A DNA stretch of 64,000 nucleotides from Glandiceps talaboti (taxonomy: Eukaryota; Hemichordata; Enteropneusta; Spengelidae), in the NCBI RefSeq assembly GCF_964340395.1, contig NC_135553.1:4802501-4866500 (forward strand), read 5' to 3'. The notes beneath the pieces were generated by a model. That model saw only the letters and a program-made list of their open reading frames with translations. It did not search any database and was not told where the DNA came from. The position numbers and the translations under genes are program-made. Shown here in pieces: positions 24,934 to 39,560 of the stretch. Numbering within the stretch: position 1 is the first letter of the stretch; each line of letters begins with the position of its first letter.

Positions 24934-25032
24934 GGGGTACTACGGGTCCTGGAGTCCCGGGGTACAACGTGTCCTGGAGTCCCGGGGTATGACGTGTCCT
25001 GGAGTCACGGGGTATAACGTGTCCTGGAGCCT
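24934..25032. repeat. 25-bp GC-rich tandem repeat, four units
   Basis: Four units of exactly 25 bp begin GGGGTAC/GGGGTAT and end CCTGGAGTCCC, the last one partial. The strong GC content stands out in AT-rich surroundings. No coding frame. Confidence 0.9.
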
Positions 25033-25114
25033 TTTATCATCAACCAGCATTTCTGATTAAAGCTGAACATGTGTCAATCTAACTGTTGATATGGGCAACT
25101 CCACATTTTAGTAC

Positions 25115-25563
25115 TTTTAGGGGGAGATCAATAGTTCAATGTAGGATTTAAACAAATCTTTAGTTTAAGCCTTAGCCCCCCCCCCCTCCCTCCCCCTGTA
25201 ACTTAATTAGCCAAAATGATTGCACACAATTTCTGAGACAGCACAATTAATTTCAAATAAAAAGCCAGTAAAGTATGTAGTGGGAAAATAGGAAATGCTT
25301 TTATCGACAATTTGATGTAAAGTTTATTTATTTTACAAGTGCCATGCCTTTACCGTTATGGCCAAAATCCTTCCATTTCTCGACTTGGCGACTTTTTGTA
25401 TAGACTGAGATATTTACATTTAGTGGTACAAAACAGATTTCTCTAAAAGTAAGATCGTTTTTGTCGGACGAAAGTATTAAAATGGTTCAACCTCTATCCC
25501 CCACACTCATAGAATTACCTGTTTTTTGTATCCTACACTGAACTATTGATCTCGTCCCTAAAG
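25115..25563. mobile_element. Foldback/MITE-like element with about 37-bp terminal inverted repeats
   Basis: Left end: TTTTAGGGGGAGATCAATAG then TTCAATGTAGGATTTAAA. The right end on the opposite strand reads TTTAGGGACGAGATCAATAG then TTCAGTGTAGGATACAAA. Total about 450 bp, no coding capacity. A clear target duplication was not seen. Confidence 0.7.
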
Positions 25564-25603
25564 GGTATACGTATTATGTATTAGTACAAAGATATGAACC
25601 AAG

Positions 25604-26030
25604 TAAGGGTAGATCGCACATTGTCACACAAGCTTAATAAACGAAATTAGAAGGGGAAGGGGTCTAGCGTCAATGCAATTGCGAACTTCATTTTCGCACT
25701 TCAAAACCAAATTTTGAAAATGTTTACGTCTTCAATGATAACAGGTTCTGTATTAACTACTGAGATGTTAATAAATTGATTAAAATTTACTTCTAATATG
25801 ATATACAGTGCTGACTTTCCTTACCGGTAGTATTTTAATGTGTGGTTTACTTACATAGCGTCGATCGTAGTGGTGTGACCGCTAAAAATTTCCATCATAG
25901 TTTATATCATAATTATATGAACATGTCGATGTCGCACTTGTGAACGTTCGTTTAGGGGGAGGGGAAAGGTTTTTGTCCTAAACGATTTCGTTCGTTTATT
26001 GAATTTATGCGACATTGTGAGATCGCCCCT
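25604..26030. mobile_element. Foldback/MITE-like element with 7-bp target duplication
   Basis: The left arm (GGGTAGATCGCACATTGTC, then AAGCTTAATAAACGAAAT) is the inverse complement, with a few changes, of the right arm (ATTTCGTTCGTTTATTGAAT, then GCGACATTGTGAGATCGCCC). The element is flanked by identical AACCAAG at 25597-25603 and 26031-26037. It sits 40 bp from the element ending at 25563, but the arms differ, so these are two families. A 7-8 bp duplication would fit an hAT-like or similar transposase; that is inference. Confidence 0.75.
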
Positions 26031-26039
26031 AACCAAGGA

Positions 26040-27898
26040 GAACCAAAAAGTTACAAAACAATACCCGTTTATGGTGTATTTCCTGGACGTGACTCAGTTC
26101 AAAGACTAGACGTAGGGTTGAAAGTGTGAAAAAAATCGAACCTTTTAACGGAAATATGTAATTTTAAAAAATGAACTTAATGCGAAAATATGTTTGTTCT
26201 AGATCCCATTCCAATTATACGATCAATCATCTAACATGCATGATACAAAAAATAAACCAGATACGATCTAAACCATATTGGTTGTTATTGAAACAACCAA
26301 TGCAGGTGTGTTGAATTACATTCATTTTCTGTATTTGTAGATATTAATTTCATGTTTAGCTCATAGAATTTAATTTTGCAATTGTCATTACTGTATGTAG
26401 ACAGTGTCTTCATCTATGATTAACGTTAATACAATCGGAAACAAGTACGTAATTATTTTGAAGATCGGATAAACGTTTTTTTTTCAGTGTGTAGTTGCAG
26501 ATGAAAACAGTAGTAAACATCTACACGTACATTATCAGTGAGACAAACGAGCTGCACTACCGTCAGTTTACGTGCACGATGGATGTCTTCATTAACTACA
26601 CAAACTATAATCACTAGGCAAGGCCAAAAACAATATGGATACACACATTCTTTGTAAGGTTTCGGTGAAATCAATATTCCTTGGCTTAATCATCGCATAG
26701 CACTGCAAGCTATATACAAATGTACATTGTGATTATGTTATTGCCAGATATGGTCACGTGATAATCTACATACAATTACAACAAATACAGTAGCAAATAC
26801 TACCACATGTACATACACGTGGTGCTTCCGTAATACGTTTGCGTGACGTCTTAACTATAATTGTAATTGCTCCAATTATCATACACCCAGTCACATTACC
26901 GACATTAACAAGTACATCTATTATATATGAATATTTTATATTAGTTCTCCTTCATATACGTTAAATTATTTTCCAGATTGCAAATAAACGTTGCTAACCA
27001 CTATTTTTCTTTGGTCTGGGAGTGAGACTGACTGAGAACGCTCAATTCTTTTGCAAAAATAAAGTCTAATATGATAGTATATATCAAAATTCATATCTAC
27101 ATTTTATTTCTATTTTCTATCACGAAATGGAATTTCACAACAAAATGGTCAAGGAAGGAGATAATTCATAAATTCATTCAATCTGAGACATGAAGCTGAA
27201 TTCGAATTCGAATTCGCAAAGTTCCCCATATTCTTCCATTACAGATAATGGTTTGTACTAAGTCTTACATTGTAGATAATGGCTTTGTACTATTTTGTAT
27301 TTTGATACCTCGGACGTTGGAGATACACTTGAGCATTCGTCCTTGTATTACATCGCAATGAATGAAACTCTACGATTAGTTGGTGCTACCAAGGTTCCAT
27401 CTACTAATAGTTGGGCATGATAACTATTTATTGTTGCCATGGGGATGAGTATATAATGTGGGGATTAGTTAAGTACGCGATAATATAAAATCTATCTTTA
27501 ACAAGTTTGTTTTCTGTGAAAAGTGCATGTTGCCTTCTTATTTAATCCTCGTTTTGTAATTCTGAAAATGAAAAAGAGTTGTCATTTTAATATAGTCATG
27601 CACAGTCATACATAAATATACTCTGGCAAGATGAGACTGATAGCTTTAATTCCAAACAGATTTCGTCACGACACATAACACGTGAAGAGTGAAGAGTGAA
27701 TATCTTCTACAACAAAACTGCAATAGAAGATCCAGGGTTTCTATGTCATACCTTCAATCCATTGGCAACATTTCACGAAACTGGGGTGGATGGCACAATT
27801 TGCTACCATGTTACTATGGTAACGTGAGGCCAGGAGCACATATATTAATTACGATTAGACTTTGTTTCCTATGACTTATTCGCCATTTTCCGATATGC
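26040..27898. other. Intergenic DNA, no gene seen
   Basis: An RFX X-box-like palindrome GTTACTATGGTAAC is at 27810-27823. No exon or element is recognisable. Confidence 0.45.
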
Positions 27899-28205
27899 TC
27901 AAGAGCACTCGAGGAGGAAATTCACGATTTTGACGACATACCTAGAAAAATCATTTGTAAGTATAGAACAGACCCTATATGTTCCTAGCAGCAAGAGAAC
28001 TGAAACAACGTTATTAAATTTGTAACGATAGGAGAGTGGATGCCAGTTTAGCCTGATTAGCATCTCGGTGGGAGATATGCCGGCGTCGTAATTTAATATA
28101 AGCATCATGGAACGTTTCAGTAAACTATTTAATCGGGTGTTGTCGATCTTGCTGCAGCATCCCCATACTGCTTGACAATAATCAAAGTGAGGTAAAATAA
28201 AGCTT
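27899..28205 (-). pseudogene. Non-LTR retrotransposon reverse-transcriptase remnant (CR1/L2/jockey-like)
   Basis: Read leftwards on the minus strand: an LYFTS segment, a frameshift near 28187, then FDYCQAVWGCC, then KRSMMLILNYDAG and RLNWHPLSYRYKFN. This is the pattern of the last part of non-LTR reverse transcriptases (FDYC.VVWG, then AxRxI, then LxWLPLxxR). The frame continues to 27899 without recognisable similarity. It is 5' and 3' truncated and frameshifted, so not functional. Confidence 0.75.
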
Positions 28206-29624
<1,419 letters not shown>

Positions 29625-29639
29625 CACGCGCAAGCATTA

Positions 29640-30590
29640 CCTAGCCCTTTCTTACTGCTGACGGTAAAGATGTAAGTATACACTTGGCAAATGACATGTG
29701 ATGAGGGTTGTCAGCAGTTGCCCTTAATAGCTGAGAAAGAAAAATGCACACATCTGGATCATTTTAATTCTTTGTTGGCTAAATTACTCACCAGTTTGTT
29801 TAATTGCATCTTGGATACGAGAAACCCAAGCGCTAGATTGATATAATTGAAGAAAAACGATATTTTCAGTAACCTATACAAAGGCTGCATACGTCATTCA
29901 TGTCAAATCGTGAACATATGTTAAATGGCAATGTATGGTATTGGGGATCAATTAGTCATCTTTCTGGAATATATTCATACGTATATTGACCATAATTATA
30001 TATATATATATATATACAATAACAACAATATGCATGGAAGAAGTCTGATGATCGCAACACTGTGTAACGGCTCCTGTGTATCTTACTTGATACTGTGTTA
30101 TTTATACCGGTCTACATACATATCTATTGAACACTGTTTACTCCAGCATTGACATCTTACATATACTGAGTATATGTATATATATAAATATAAAGAGATG
30201 AAATCAACTTTGAGTTACGAACAGGGGCTATGAAAAAGAGTATTAGTTCAATTTTACCAAAAATGAGTGAGAGCTAATTAGAATGAGTGTAAATATACGT
30301 TTATAAAGTTGTTTCAATGTTCAACAGATTAGCATACTATAACAATTTATGGTCATATTTCCTTCACCCATTTCATGACCTGGACACAAAGATTGTCAAT
30401 TTCGTGAACTGGTCAATTTAACCTACCCTTTCCTGAGACTGGAAATTTGACTATTGAACAGATTTGGCGGTAGTCTGCACAATGTCAACAATTGTTATCA
30501 ATCTAATAGCATGCAAGAGAAAATGTAATGTGGAACATACATTTAAAAGATGATCAGTTTACCTCCACCAAGTGTACATGTACGTGTATA
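29640..30590. other. Intergenic DNA, no gene seen
   Basis: A short (TA)n is at about 29997-30016. Nothing else recognised. Confidence 0.45.
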
Positions 30591-30595
30591 TATAG

Positions 30596-31360
30596 TTTGA
30601 AATGGCTACTTCGATGCATAAGTACATTGTGAAATGGTCATTATATCTTATTTTGGGCTAGGGCTAATGTTACCACATTTAAAGCCCCGTTAATAATTGA
30701 CACATGTTTAAACAAAAGATGTGCGTCGACCAAGAAGGATATGAAGAAAGTTCCGGACATACCATCTACAAACAATAACCTTGGTCTCACTTCCCACTCT
30801 TAACAAAGCTGACAGGAAAGAATTTTGATTTTTTTTCTGTAAAAAGTAGAAAATTAGCAACGTGATACCTGCGACAAAAGAGACTAACGTTACACCTTCA
30901 TCATGTGATGGTTCAAAATGGCCACTTCTTTCCATACATATTTTGAAATGATCATTATTTGATTTTGATCGAAAGCATTAATGTGTCAGGACCAATAACA
31001 CCACATGTAACGTTTCGTTAATAATAGGCGGAAATGTGCAAACAAAAGATGCACGTCGGTCAAAGAGGAAATGAAGAAAGCTTCGAATTCCCATGAGAGT
31101 CATAACATACCACACACAAAGAGTTGTTTTTGTGAAAAAGTGTCGCTTCTCACCTCATGCTAACAAAGCTAGTATACGGTATAAACGGTGGCCATCACCT
31201 AACAATTACCAGTACACACAGAATACATACGAAGGATACAGACTCTCTGATTATCACTTCCTGATATCAGTTATTAAAGTCAAACGGAATAAACAATGTC
31301 GACACAGTGACTAACTGTAACGCCGTCTTTTTTGAAAGAGCTGTTTTGTTTGTCGTTTGA
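30596..31360. repeat. Diverged tandem duplication, unit about 340-400 bp
   Basis: Two units share, in order, TTGAAATGRTCATTAT, a GTTACCACATTTAA-like block, CGTTAATAAT, AAACAAAAGATGYRCGTCG and GAARTGAAGAAAG. A weaker third start is at 31358 (TTTGAAATGAGAAGTTGTC). Divergence is high, so the duplication is old. No coding frame is shared. Confidence 0.55.
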
Positions 31361-31869
31361 AATGAGAAGTTGTCATTTCTCCCACGAATTGCATCCTCCT
31401 TCATATACAATACAACTCAAAAACTGTTGAAACTACGAATTAGTTTGATAGATTTAAAAAGTGTACGTCGCTATAAAAGAATATGTGGTCTACCGTTCCT
31501 GTCCATGACCGCATACGTACGTTTAAGCTGGCACTGGTGTCACGAAACAAAATCAAGAAAAATGCCAATATTTTCTAAAGTAACTTCCTATATAGATATC
31601 ATATGCTTTCACCTGTCTATGACAATGACATGACGGTTATACATTGAAAAAATAACATTGTTTCCGAAACGTCGTAACTATTTCGATTACCACAGGAATC
31701 CTTAAACTTTCAAGCATATCAAATAGTTCTCGATTATACGTCATTATATGGAGCTCGAGGAACTAAACTGGATCGGATTATCAAACAAAGTCTTATTACT
31801 CAAATGAATACATCTAACGCCCATAACGTCATTATTAAACTTTATCTACTTTTAAAACCTCGAGTACAA

Positions 31870-31870
<1 letters not shown>
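31361..31870. other. Intergenic DNA, no gene seen
   Basis: A CCGAAACGTCG sequence at about 31662 matches the 3' half of the hammerhead-like motif at 1042, but no CTGANGA partner precedes it. Confidence 0.4.
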
Positions 31871-31901
<31 letters not shown>

Positions 31902-31960
31902 GCAAGCAAGCAAGCAAACAAACAAACAAACAAACAAACAAACAAATAAACAAACACACA
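31871..31960. repeat. (CA)n, (CAAG)n, (CAAA)n microsatellite
   Basis: Three tracts run together over about 90 bases. Confidence 0.95.
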
Positions 31961-32251
31961 CATGTGTGTATATATATTATACGTTAGGACCTCAATTCAA
32001 GCCTAACTGCTATCATGATTCCTGAAGAAAGCCTTTGTCAAGCGTATTTTTAATCATGGTCAGAACTATATCTAATCTACCAGATAACCTAAGGATGTTA
32101 TAATGACTGGTAGCGTCACTGGAGACGTGTTCTTGTTTTCAATAGAAAAGAAATAGATTGGGGTGTGTGAACCTTACTGATTTCCCTCCCGGAATTGGAA
32201 AATGATCATGAAAAATAACCGGGAATAGCTAGAAAAATCTGCGAATACCTT

Positions 32252-32343
32252 TTATATATATATATATATATATATACATACATACATACATACATACATA
32301 CATACATACATACATACATACATACATACATACATACATACAT
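32252..32343. repeat. (TA)n then (ACAT)n microsatellite
   Basis: About 23 bases of TA followed by about 69 bases of ACAT. Confidence 0.95.
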
Positions 32344-32580
32344 AGATTGGAAACATCTTTTCCTTGGGTCCATTTCATATCGGGTATGATTTTCTTGAAG
32401 GTAATATCAAAGTGAACTGAAAATTGAAAATCAAACTCCGATTTGGAATTTCCCCCAAATATCTAATTAACAACAACACAACCCATTCTTTGGAAATACG
32501 CATACATTACCCCCTATGTTCTCCAGTGGTGGCATTGGATACAAAAGAGCAAAGTGATGGCAAACGCAACAACATATCCG

Positions 32581-32690
32581 TGACGTAATGGAATCCCAAA
32601 GGGGCTTATCATCATATCTGTGTAGTGAGTAAATATAGAGGTGAATAGACAATATTGAAGTATCATTCACCGAGAAGTTCCCATTGGCTC
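32581..32690 (+). promoter_or_regulatory. Candidate promoter elements of the second RASD-type gene
   Basis: Upstream of the start codon lie a CRE/ATF-like TGACGTAA (32581-32588), a weak TATA-like AAATATAG (32631-32638) and an inverted CCAAT box CCATTGG (32681-32687). The arrangement is less clear than at the paralog, and the TATA call is weak. Both genes have a bZIP-type site near the promoter. Confidence 0.3.
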
Positions 32691-32779
32691 AGGAGTTCTC
32701 GTCTGAGTGTGTAGTCATATTATTTACATCACAGCTGTTCAAACTTGTGTTTCGCGAACCATCGAGTATCCCTTCCTAA

Positions 32780-33430
32780 ATGAAACGGCTCGAAGAAAGA
32801 CATTCTTTAAACACTCACACTATGAAAAACCACAAAGAAGTCGTCGTGATGGGTGCTGCATGCGTTGGAAAATCATCTGTACTCTCCCAGTTTCTTCACA
32901 GTCGATTTAATCAGTTTCACAAAGAAACTGTCGAAGATTATCATCACAAAGAGTTCGTCTTTGGTGGATACAGTGTGAGTCTCAACATATTGGACACTTC
33001 AGGGTCCCTTTCCTTTCCAGCAATGCGTAAGTTATCTATCTGCAAAGGAGACATCTTTGTTCTTGTGTATGCAATTAATGACGAAAAATCCGTAAAAGAA
33101 GTCATTGCGCTTCGAAATCAGATCATGGAAGAGAAGGAAGGTAAACAGCATACCATAATCATTGTTGGCAACAAATCCGACTTGGAAAGTGAACGACGGG
33201 TTGAGAAAGACAATATTGATCACGTGGCATATACGCTGGACATTGAACATATCGAAACCTCTGCAAAATTGAATAGGAACATTGACTCTGTATTCAAGAA
33301 GGTGTTGACTGCAGCCAATATCCCTTCATATCTGACCAAAAACTTACTTACGAGACAAATGAGCCTCCCAGTTAAGAACAATCGTGAGAAGAACAAACTG
33401 CATGTAAAGAAGACCTGTGTTATATCATAA
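32780..33430 (+). CDS. RASD-type (Dexras1/Rhes-like) small GTPase, single exon, 216 aa
   Basis: Paralog of the gene at 12604-13266. The G domain is complete: P-loop GAACVGKS (25-32), switch I ETVED with T50, DTSGS (72-76) followed by FPAMRKLSI, NKSD (131-134) and ETSAK (159-163). It ends in a basic tail and CVIS, the same CaaX as vertebrate RASD1, so farnesylation and membrane attachment are expected. Ras positions G12, G13 and Q61 are A27, C28 and S76; replacing both P-loop glycines is unusual and predicts weak intrinsic GTP hydrolysis or altered nucleotide handling. Two starts are possible: 32780, which has a poor context, and M15 at 32822, which has A at -3 and aligns with M18 of the paralog. 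I give the longer form, but M15 may be the real start. The tail keeps RQMSLP (192-197). No intron; stop TAA. An AATAAA lies at 33714-33719. Confidence 0.9.
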   Translation: MKRLEERHSLNTHTMKNHKEVVVMGAACVGKSSVLSQFLHSRFNQFHKETVEDYHHKEFVFGGYSVSLNILDTSGSLSFPAMRKLSICKGDIFVLVYAINDEKSVKEVIALRNQIMEEKEGKQHTIIIVGNKSDLESERRVEKDNIDHVAYTLDIEHIETSAKLNRNIDSVFKKVLTAANIPSYLTKNLLTRQMSLPVKNNREKNKLHVKKTCVIS

Positions 33431-33713
33431 CTATCGAACTAATTCCATCTTGATATGACTTTTTTAATGTACTCTCGCACTTACTTCATCTGTCATAAAT
33501 TGATAACTGTAACAGTTGTATGCCTCATTTATGTAATGTGGAAAGAAGAACCTCAAACATTGTACGAACGGGTGTGCTATAATTTGAGTTCCATGTACTT
33601 GTTTTGGAATTTTCATGAAATTTTCAAATATTTTATATATTGAACTTCTTTGTATAGTTCACCATGTTTTTTTCAATTGTCTTCATTGCACAATTGATGC
33701 ATTTGTGATCGAC

Positions 33714-33719
33714 AATAAA
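33714..33719 (+). terminator. Polyadenylation signal AATAAA for the second RASD-type gene
   Basis: The first canonical AATAAA in the sense direction after the stop codon, giving a 3' UTR of roughly 300 nt. Confidence 0.5.
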
Positions 33720-33832
33720 CATCATATATTATACCATGTACGAAAGAATATTTGGTTCCATTCAATGCATGTTATATGTCGTAATTTGCTGAGTGATAAC
33801 ATGTGTAATGTGTCGTTGTATTTTGTATATAC

Positions 33833-33931
33833 AGTGTGTGTGTGTATGTGTGTGTATGTGTGTGTATGTATGTATGTATGTATGTATGTATGTATGTATG
33901 TATGTATGTGTGTGTGTGTGTGTGTGTGTGC
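33833..33931. repeat. (GT)n/(GTAT)n microsatellite
   Basis: GTGTGTAT units, then (TATG)n, then (GT)n. Confidence 0.95.
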
Positions 33932-35184
<1,253 letters not shown>

Positions 35185-35185
35185 C

Positions 35186-35545
35186 GGTTAGTAGTCAGTT
35201 TTACATAGATGGTGTCGCCAAAAAAGTTTACCTCCAAATTGTTCTGACTTCTGCACGAAGAATCTCCCCGAGTGTTAGGAATAAAACAAAATGAAATTGT
35301 TCAACCGAAAACAATCTTGCACTTTGTGTTCTTAAATCGTCTCCTATACCGAGTTTCACCATTGTCAACATTTCACAATCAGTGAAAGTGTTATTGCCAC
35401 GGATGTGTATAGGGGGTATCCTTGTATAAAAAATAGCAGATATCATCGATAAATTAAATGCATCATTTGTCATTTCCGTATATCAACGGAAAGCACTGAA
35501 GGGACAATTAGACACCGCATTGTCAATTATGAAGATAACTTCCTT
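35186..35545. repeat. Duplicated block A, copy 1 of 3
   Basis: Begins GGTTAGTAGTCAGTTTTACA and ends near TATGAAGATA. Nearly identical to 38941-39287 and 42313-42660. All three carry an open minus-strand frame of about 81 codons, but the six base differences I count inside it all change the amino acid, so it does not behave like a conserved protein gene. Confidence 0.85.
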
Positions 35546-35752
35546 TCTTATCGTGGGTACTTGAATGACCAACGTGTTTTGCTTTTAATAGCTGTATGCA
35601 TACAATTATAATTAAGTGTCACACACAGACACAGACATATGAGTTGTACGCATGGATAATCTAAAATAGACACGTACACCCACACATATAGACATATACT
35701 CAAACACCACTCACACATACACACACATCTACATCCACTCCCCATATATATA

Positions 35753-35912
<160 letters not shown>

Positions 35913-35951
35913 GTGTAAGTGTCTCATTGGAGAGAACAGTGCTTGCGAGAA

Positions 35952-38843
35952 CATGTGTCCAGTTAAAAATTGTAACTTTATTGCAGTGTAGCATCTAAAA
36001 ATTATTTGTGCGGGAAAGTACAAAAGAAGTGCGGACCTGCACTCTGCATTTTTCCGCGAGTAACAGTATATCTTGAAAGTCTCCTTCATTTGAAGATAGC
36101 AAATCGCAATAATGTCAGAGAGTAAACTCAAAAAAAAGACGGAAAAAGTCGTTCAATATGAAGTCACCTGCTGCATGCAGTGACACCGAAAATGCGCTCG
36201 ATCTCATTTACATCTTGTTCCTTATATTAAAACATTTACTGATAGAACGGCAGATCTCTTTTTGGAATATTTGGTGGCCCTGAAAAACTATTAAACTAGG
36301 TACGCAGTTTAAGATCCACTCATTGAAGATCCACCTTTAATTGTGTTAGACGTTATCTTTGGTTAAAATGTTGTTTGATATGGTATAATTATCTCATTGC
36401 ACTGACACTAGCGTTATTCCGCAATTCATTTTGAAGCGACAATTTGATATGGAAAGAATGGACCTGAATTTGTAAACAGAGCTGTACCTTCGACATCAAA
36501 ATCCTAACTTCAATTTGCATTATAATGATAATAACAAGGAGAATCCACTGAGTTCACCTTGGGTTTCGACATAAAGGAGGGCCATAAAAGTTTTGGGAGT
36601 TGGGTAAAGAAAAGGATTATTTTGTCGTGTTACTTATTTGAGAAAGCACCATCCATTTTTTTATTTATTTAAAAGTGTTTTTTTTTTCACTTTGAATGTG
36701 ACATCTTTTCGGCAACTACTTTGAAAGATACGACATTACGCCAGGAAAAAATGAAAAAGTCTTGAAATGTTTTGCACTTTATTCGGAACCAAATTAAACT
36801 CCAGGAGAAGTCATTTACCAAGTGCACATATCCGCAAAATATCTTTCAGCTTTGCAACAACAAAATACACTTCCAGATAATATGTAATGCATAGCATAAT
36901 TGTTTCAATTCTGGTATTCCATTACTATATTAAAGCTTTGTAAGACTTTAATTATGTCTATGATTTGATATTTTATGCCTCTAAATGGCCTCCTACACTG
37001 TCTTATTTTCATTTTTTTTTCACTTTTGGAGCTGTCTCCTTCCAATCAAGCAAGGTGATAATTGTCCTAAGTACCTGTATAGGTTAGAGCTGATTAGAGA
37101 CATCTCCTTGTGCATGTGAAATCCATATCCTGTGCAAAGTAATCTCGTTCGGAGTATTATTGTAGCTGGCTATCACTATTATTCTAATGCATCATTGTAC
37201 CATATAATTTTATATCTCCACTGTAGTGTAGGTGACAGGAGTGGCTAAAATAATGATTGGGTTTCATTTGGCGGGGGCTTAACATTTTTTTGAGATGAGA
37301 GGGTGAGAGGAGCTACAACATTTATTTAACCGTAAATTGTGTACATTTCCTAACTGTAGCTATGCAGACAAATTGCAAGAGATAGTATCAAGATGACTGA
37401 ATAAGTTCTATCTAAACGCGACCTGAAATATTTTGCTATAAATAATTATGTATTGTTTTACCCTTGTCAAGCAGTGTGAAAAAATGAAATCGACCTACCT
37501 ACCCAATGTGATGGGTTAGGTTGCCCATTGACCAGCTTTTTTATTTTTTCTGGCTTTACATATAATATTGAATTGCGTATGCTGAAATAGATATTACGTA
37601 AATTGCATGCACATTTAATATGTAAATTAGCACCTTTCTAAATTTTAAATGCATGTTTACACCAAGACAAAGTTCTGCCCCCCCCCCCCCCCGGAAATTT
37701 GATCAAGCTACGGCCCTGTGTATGTCTAACGCCGCATATATTGAATACTGTGTGTGTGGTACATTCATGTACGTATAACAAAAGACACCATGCTTACGTT
37801 ACAGATGTACCCAACACGTCGAGTCCAACAATGTACGTTCGTCAACAAACCACACGTTGTACGTCAGGCACACTTTTGTTAAAAATTCACAACTGTGAAA
37901 AGTACGCAAACAAGTGTCACAGATGACATATTTATATTTTCAGTAAACTTAATATTTTAACAACATCGCATGTCCTAGTTTGACTGAAAGGTCAATAGAC
38001 TGTCTCAAGGATATCGGATTTAGACCACACAGGATTCCAAGCATACTCGAATACATGAGACGACAGTCTGCATTTCATAAATATCTAGGATTCATAGTGA
38101 TCATTCATCAATATTTTAAAATTACTTTTAGGGTATTATAACGCCCATGAAAACTCTATATGGAGTGCATTAATTATTTGGCCATTGGCCATGCGTTATG
38201 TATATTTAGACTTTAAGGACGTCAATAAAGCACACTGCATGGGGACTGACAGGCACTTCAGATTTTGGTAAGAGACTTGGCTTCGCGGGAAGTCAATGAA
38301 CGAGGCACTATGCTGGGTGTTTGCCTTCGTCTCGAGTGTAGATTTAAACACTGTGTGTAGTCTGAGCTAATTCCCTTTAAAGTTCAAGTGTGATCCTGGT
38401 ATGTACATACAGAAGTTGAGTCAGATATGAGATATGAGAGTGATTCGGGCGTTATTACTTGGTCTATCAGCTGTGTGCGAAGATCAGTAGTAATACAAGT
38501 AACCCCAATACTCAGGTAATAGTGCACACACAGATACACACGAGGAGCGGGGGATTATAATATTATTTCATTGCGTAATGAATTATCTCAAGTCACCGCC
38601 GCACATGTTGTCAACTGCATGCTATGAGAAAGAATTGCCGTACACGACTTACGATGGCGTTATTTTGTCATCTCTCAAAGAAAGTTTAACATTTATGAGC
38701 CATCTCGCAGACGTATGGAAGAAACAAAAGCGACATGCATACATTGTACATATCGTTTCATACACGCTTGGATCATAGATTACTTAGCAACAGGTGTAAA
38801 TCTTCAAACATATTGTTGAACCTTTCGCAACGTGAATATTTCA
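35952..38843. repeat. Unit 1 of a large serial duplication (blocks B, C, D)
   Basis: Begins GTCCAGTTAAAAATTGTAAC. Block B (35952-36459) matches 40066-40579, block C (about 37013-37915) matches 40582-41514, and block D (38495-38840) matches 41509-41870. The stretches 36460-37012 and 37916-38494 are missing from unit 2. Relative to unit 2 it lacks a segment of about 30 bp near 37067 that is present at about 40638-40670. A poly-C run lies at 37679-37692. No coding frame is conserved between units. Confidence 0.85.
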
Positions 38844-38875
38844 TGTATGTATGTATGTATGTATGTATGTGTGTC

Positions 38876-38940
<65 letters not shown>
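38844..38940. repeat. (TATG)n then (GT)n microsatellite
   Basis: Sits between block D and block A, as at 41883-42314. Confidence 0.95.
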
Positions 38941-38942
<2 letters not shown>

Positions 38943-39287
38943 TTAGTAGTCAGTTTTACATAGATGGTGTCGCCAAAAAAGGCTACCTCCAAATTGTTCT
39001 GACTTCTGCACGAAGAATCTCCCCGAGTGTTAGGAATAAAACAAAATGAAATTGTTCAACCGAAAACAATCTTGCACTTTGTGTTGTTAAATCGTCTCCT
39101 ATACCGAGTTTCACCATTGTCAACATTTCACAATCAGTGAAAGTGTCATTGCCACGGATGTGTATAGGGGGTATCCTTGTATCAAAAATAGCAGATATCA
39201 TCGATAAATTAAATGCATCATTTGTCATTTCCGTATATCAACGGAAAGCACTGAAGGGACAATTAGACACCGCATTGTCAATTTATG
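38941..39287. repeat. Duplicated block A, copy 2 of 3
   Basis: Near-identical to 35186-35545 and 42313-42660 up to TATGAAGATA. There it switches into the Penelope-like fragment, while the other two copies continue ACTTCCTTTCTTATCGTGG. Confidence 0.85.
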
Positions 39288-39475
39288 AAGATATAGCATT
39301 ATTATCGGCTGCTTACACAAATGAGACAAAACGTTGTAATCTCTGTTTTACGGAGAAACTATATATAACCAATGCTGAAAAGAGCATGCTATTGAACAAA
39401 AAATCTGAATTACTCTCGAAACATCGCAATGAAAGCAACTATTCCCTCGCCAAATATAGAAGTAAACCTCCCTAA
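39288..39475 (+). pseudogene. Penelope-like element, C-terminal GIY-YIG endonuclease tail (fragment)
   Basis: The frame reads ALLSAAYTNETKRCNLC, then FTEKLYITN, then MLLNKKSELLSKHRN, and ends in TAA at 39473-39475. Cys-x-x-Cys followed by EK, and LNKRSEL followed by a CRHxN-type stretch, is the characteristic C-terminus of Penelope-like element endonucleases, with the E and N positions retained. The reverse transcriptase and the GIY-YIG core are absent, so this is a 5'-truncated copy inserted into block A. The frame stays open upstream only because block A is open in the same frame. Functional protein is not expected; the 3' flank keeps a hammerhead fold. Confidence 0.8.
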
Positions 39476-39560
39476 GGAATAGTTTAGTTTGACCATCTTG
39501 TTCCGCAATATATACACAAAACATTTAAGTGGTATATATCTACCTTGATAATCCCAATTG

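Noticed and set aside
27810-27823. RFX X-box as evidence of a ciliary gene nearby
   Set aside because: No gene is recognised within several kilobases, and degenerate X-box matches are frequent by chance in 64 kb.
31640-31690. Another hammerhead-like motif (CCGAAACGTCG)
   Set aside because: Only the 3' half matches; no CTGANGA or stem II partner precedes it.
38983-39228. An 81-codon minus-strand frame present in all three copies of block A
   Set aside because: The six differences I count between copies inside the frame all change the amino acid and none is silent, the opposite of a conserved protein. It stays open simply because the copies are recent.
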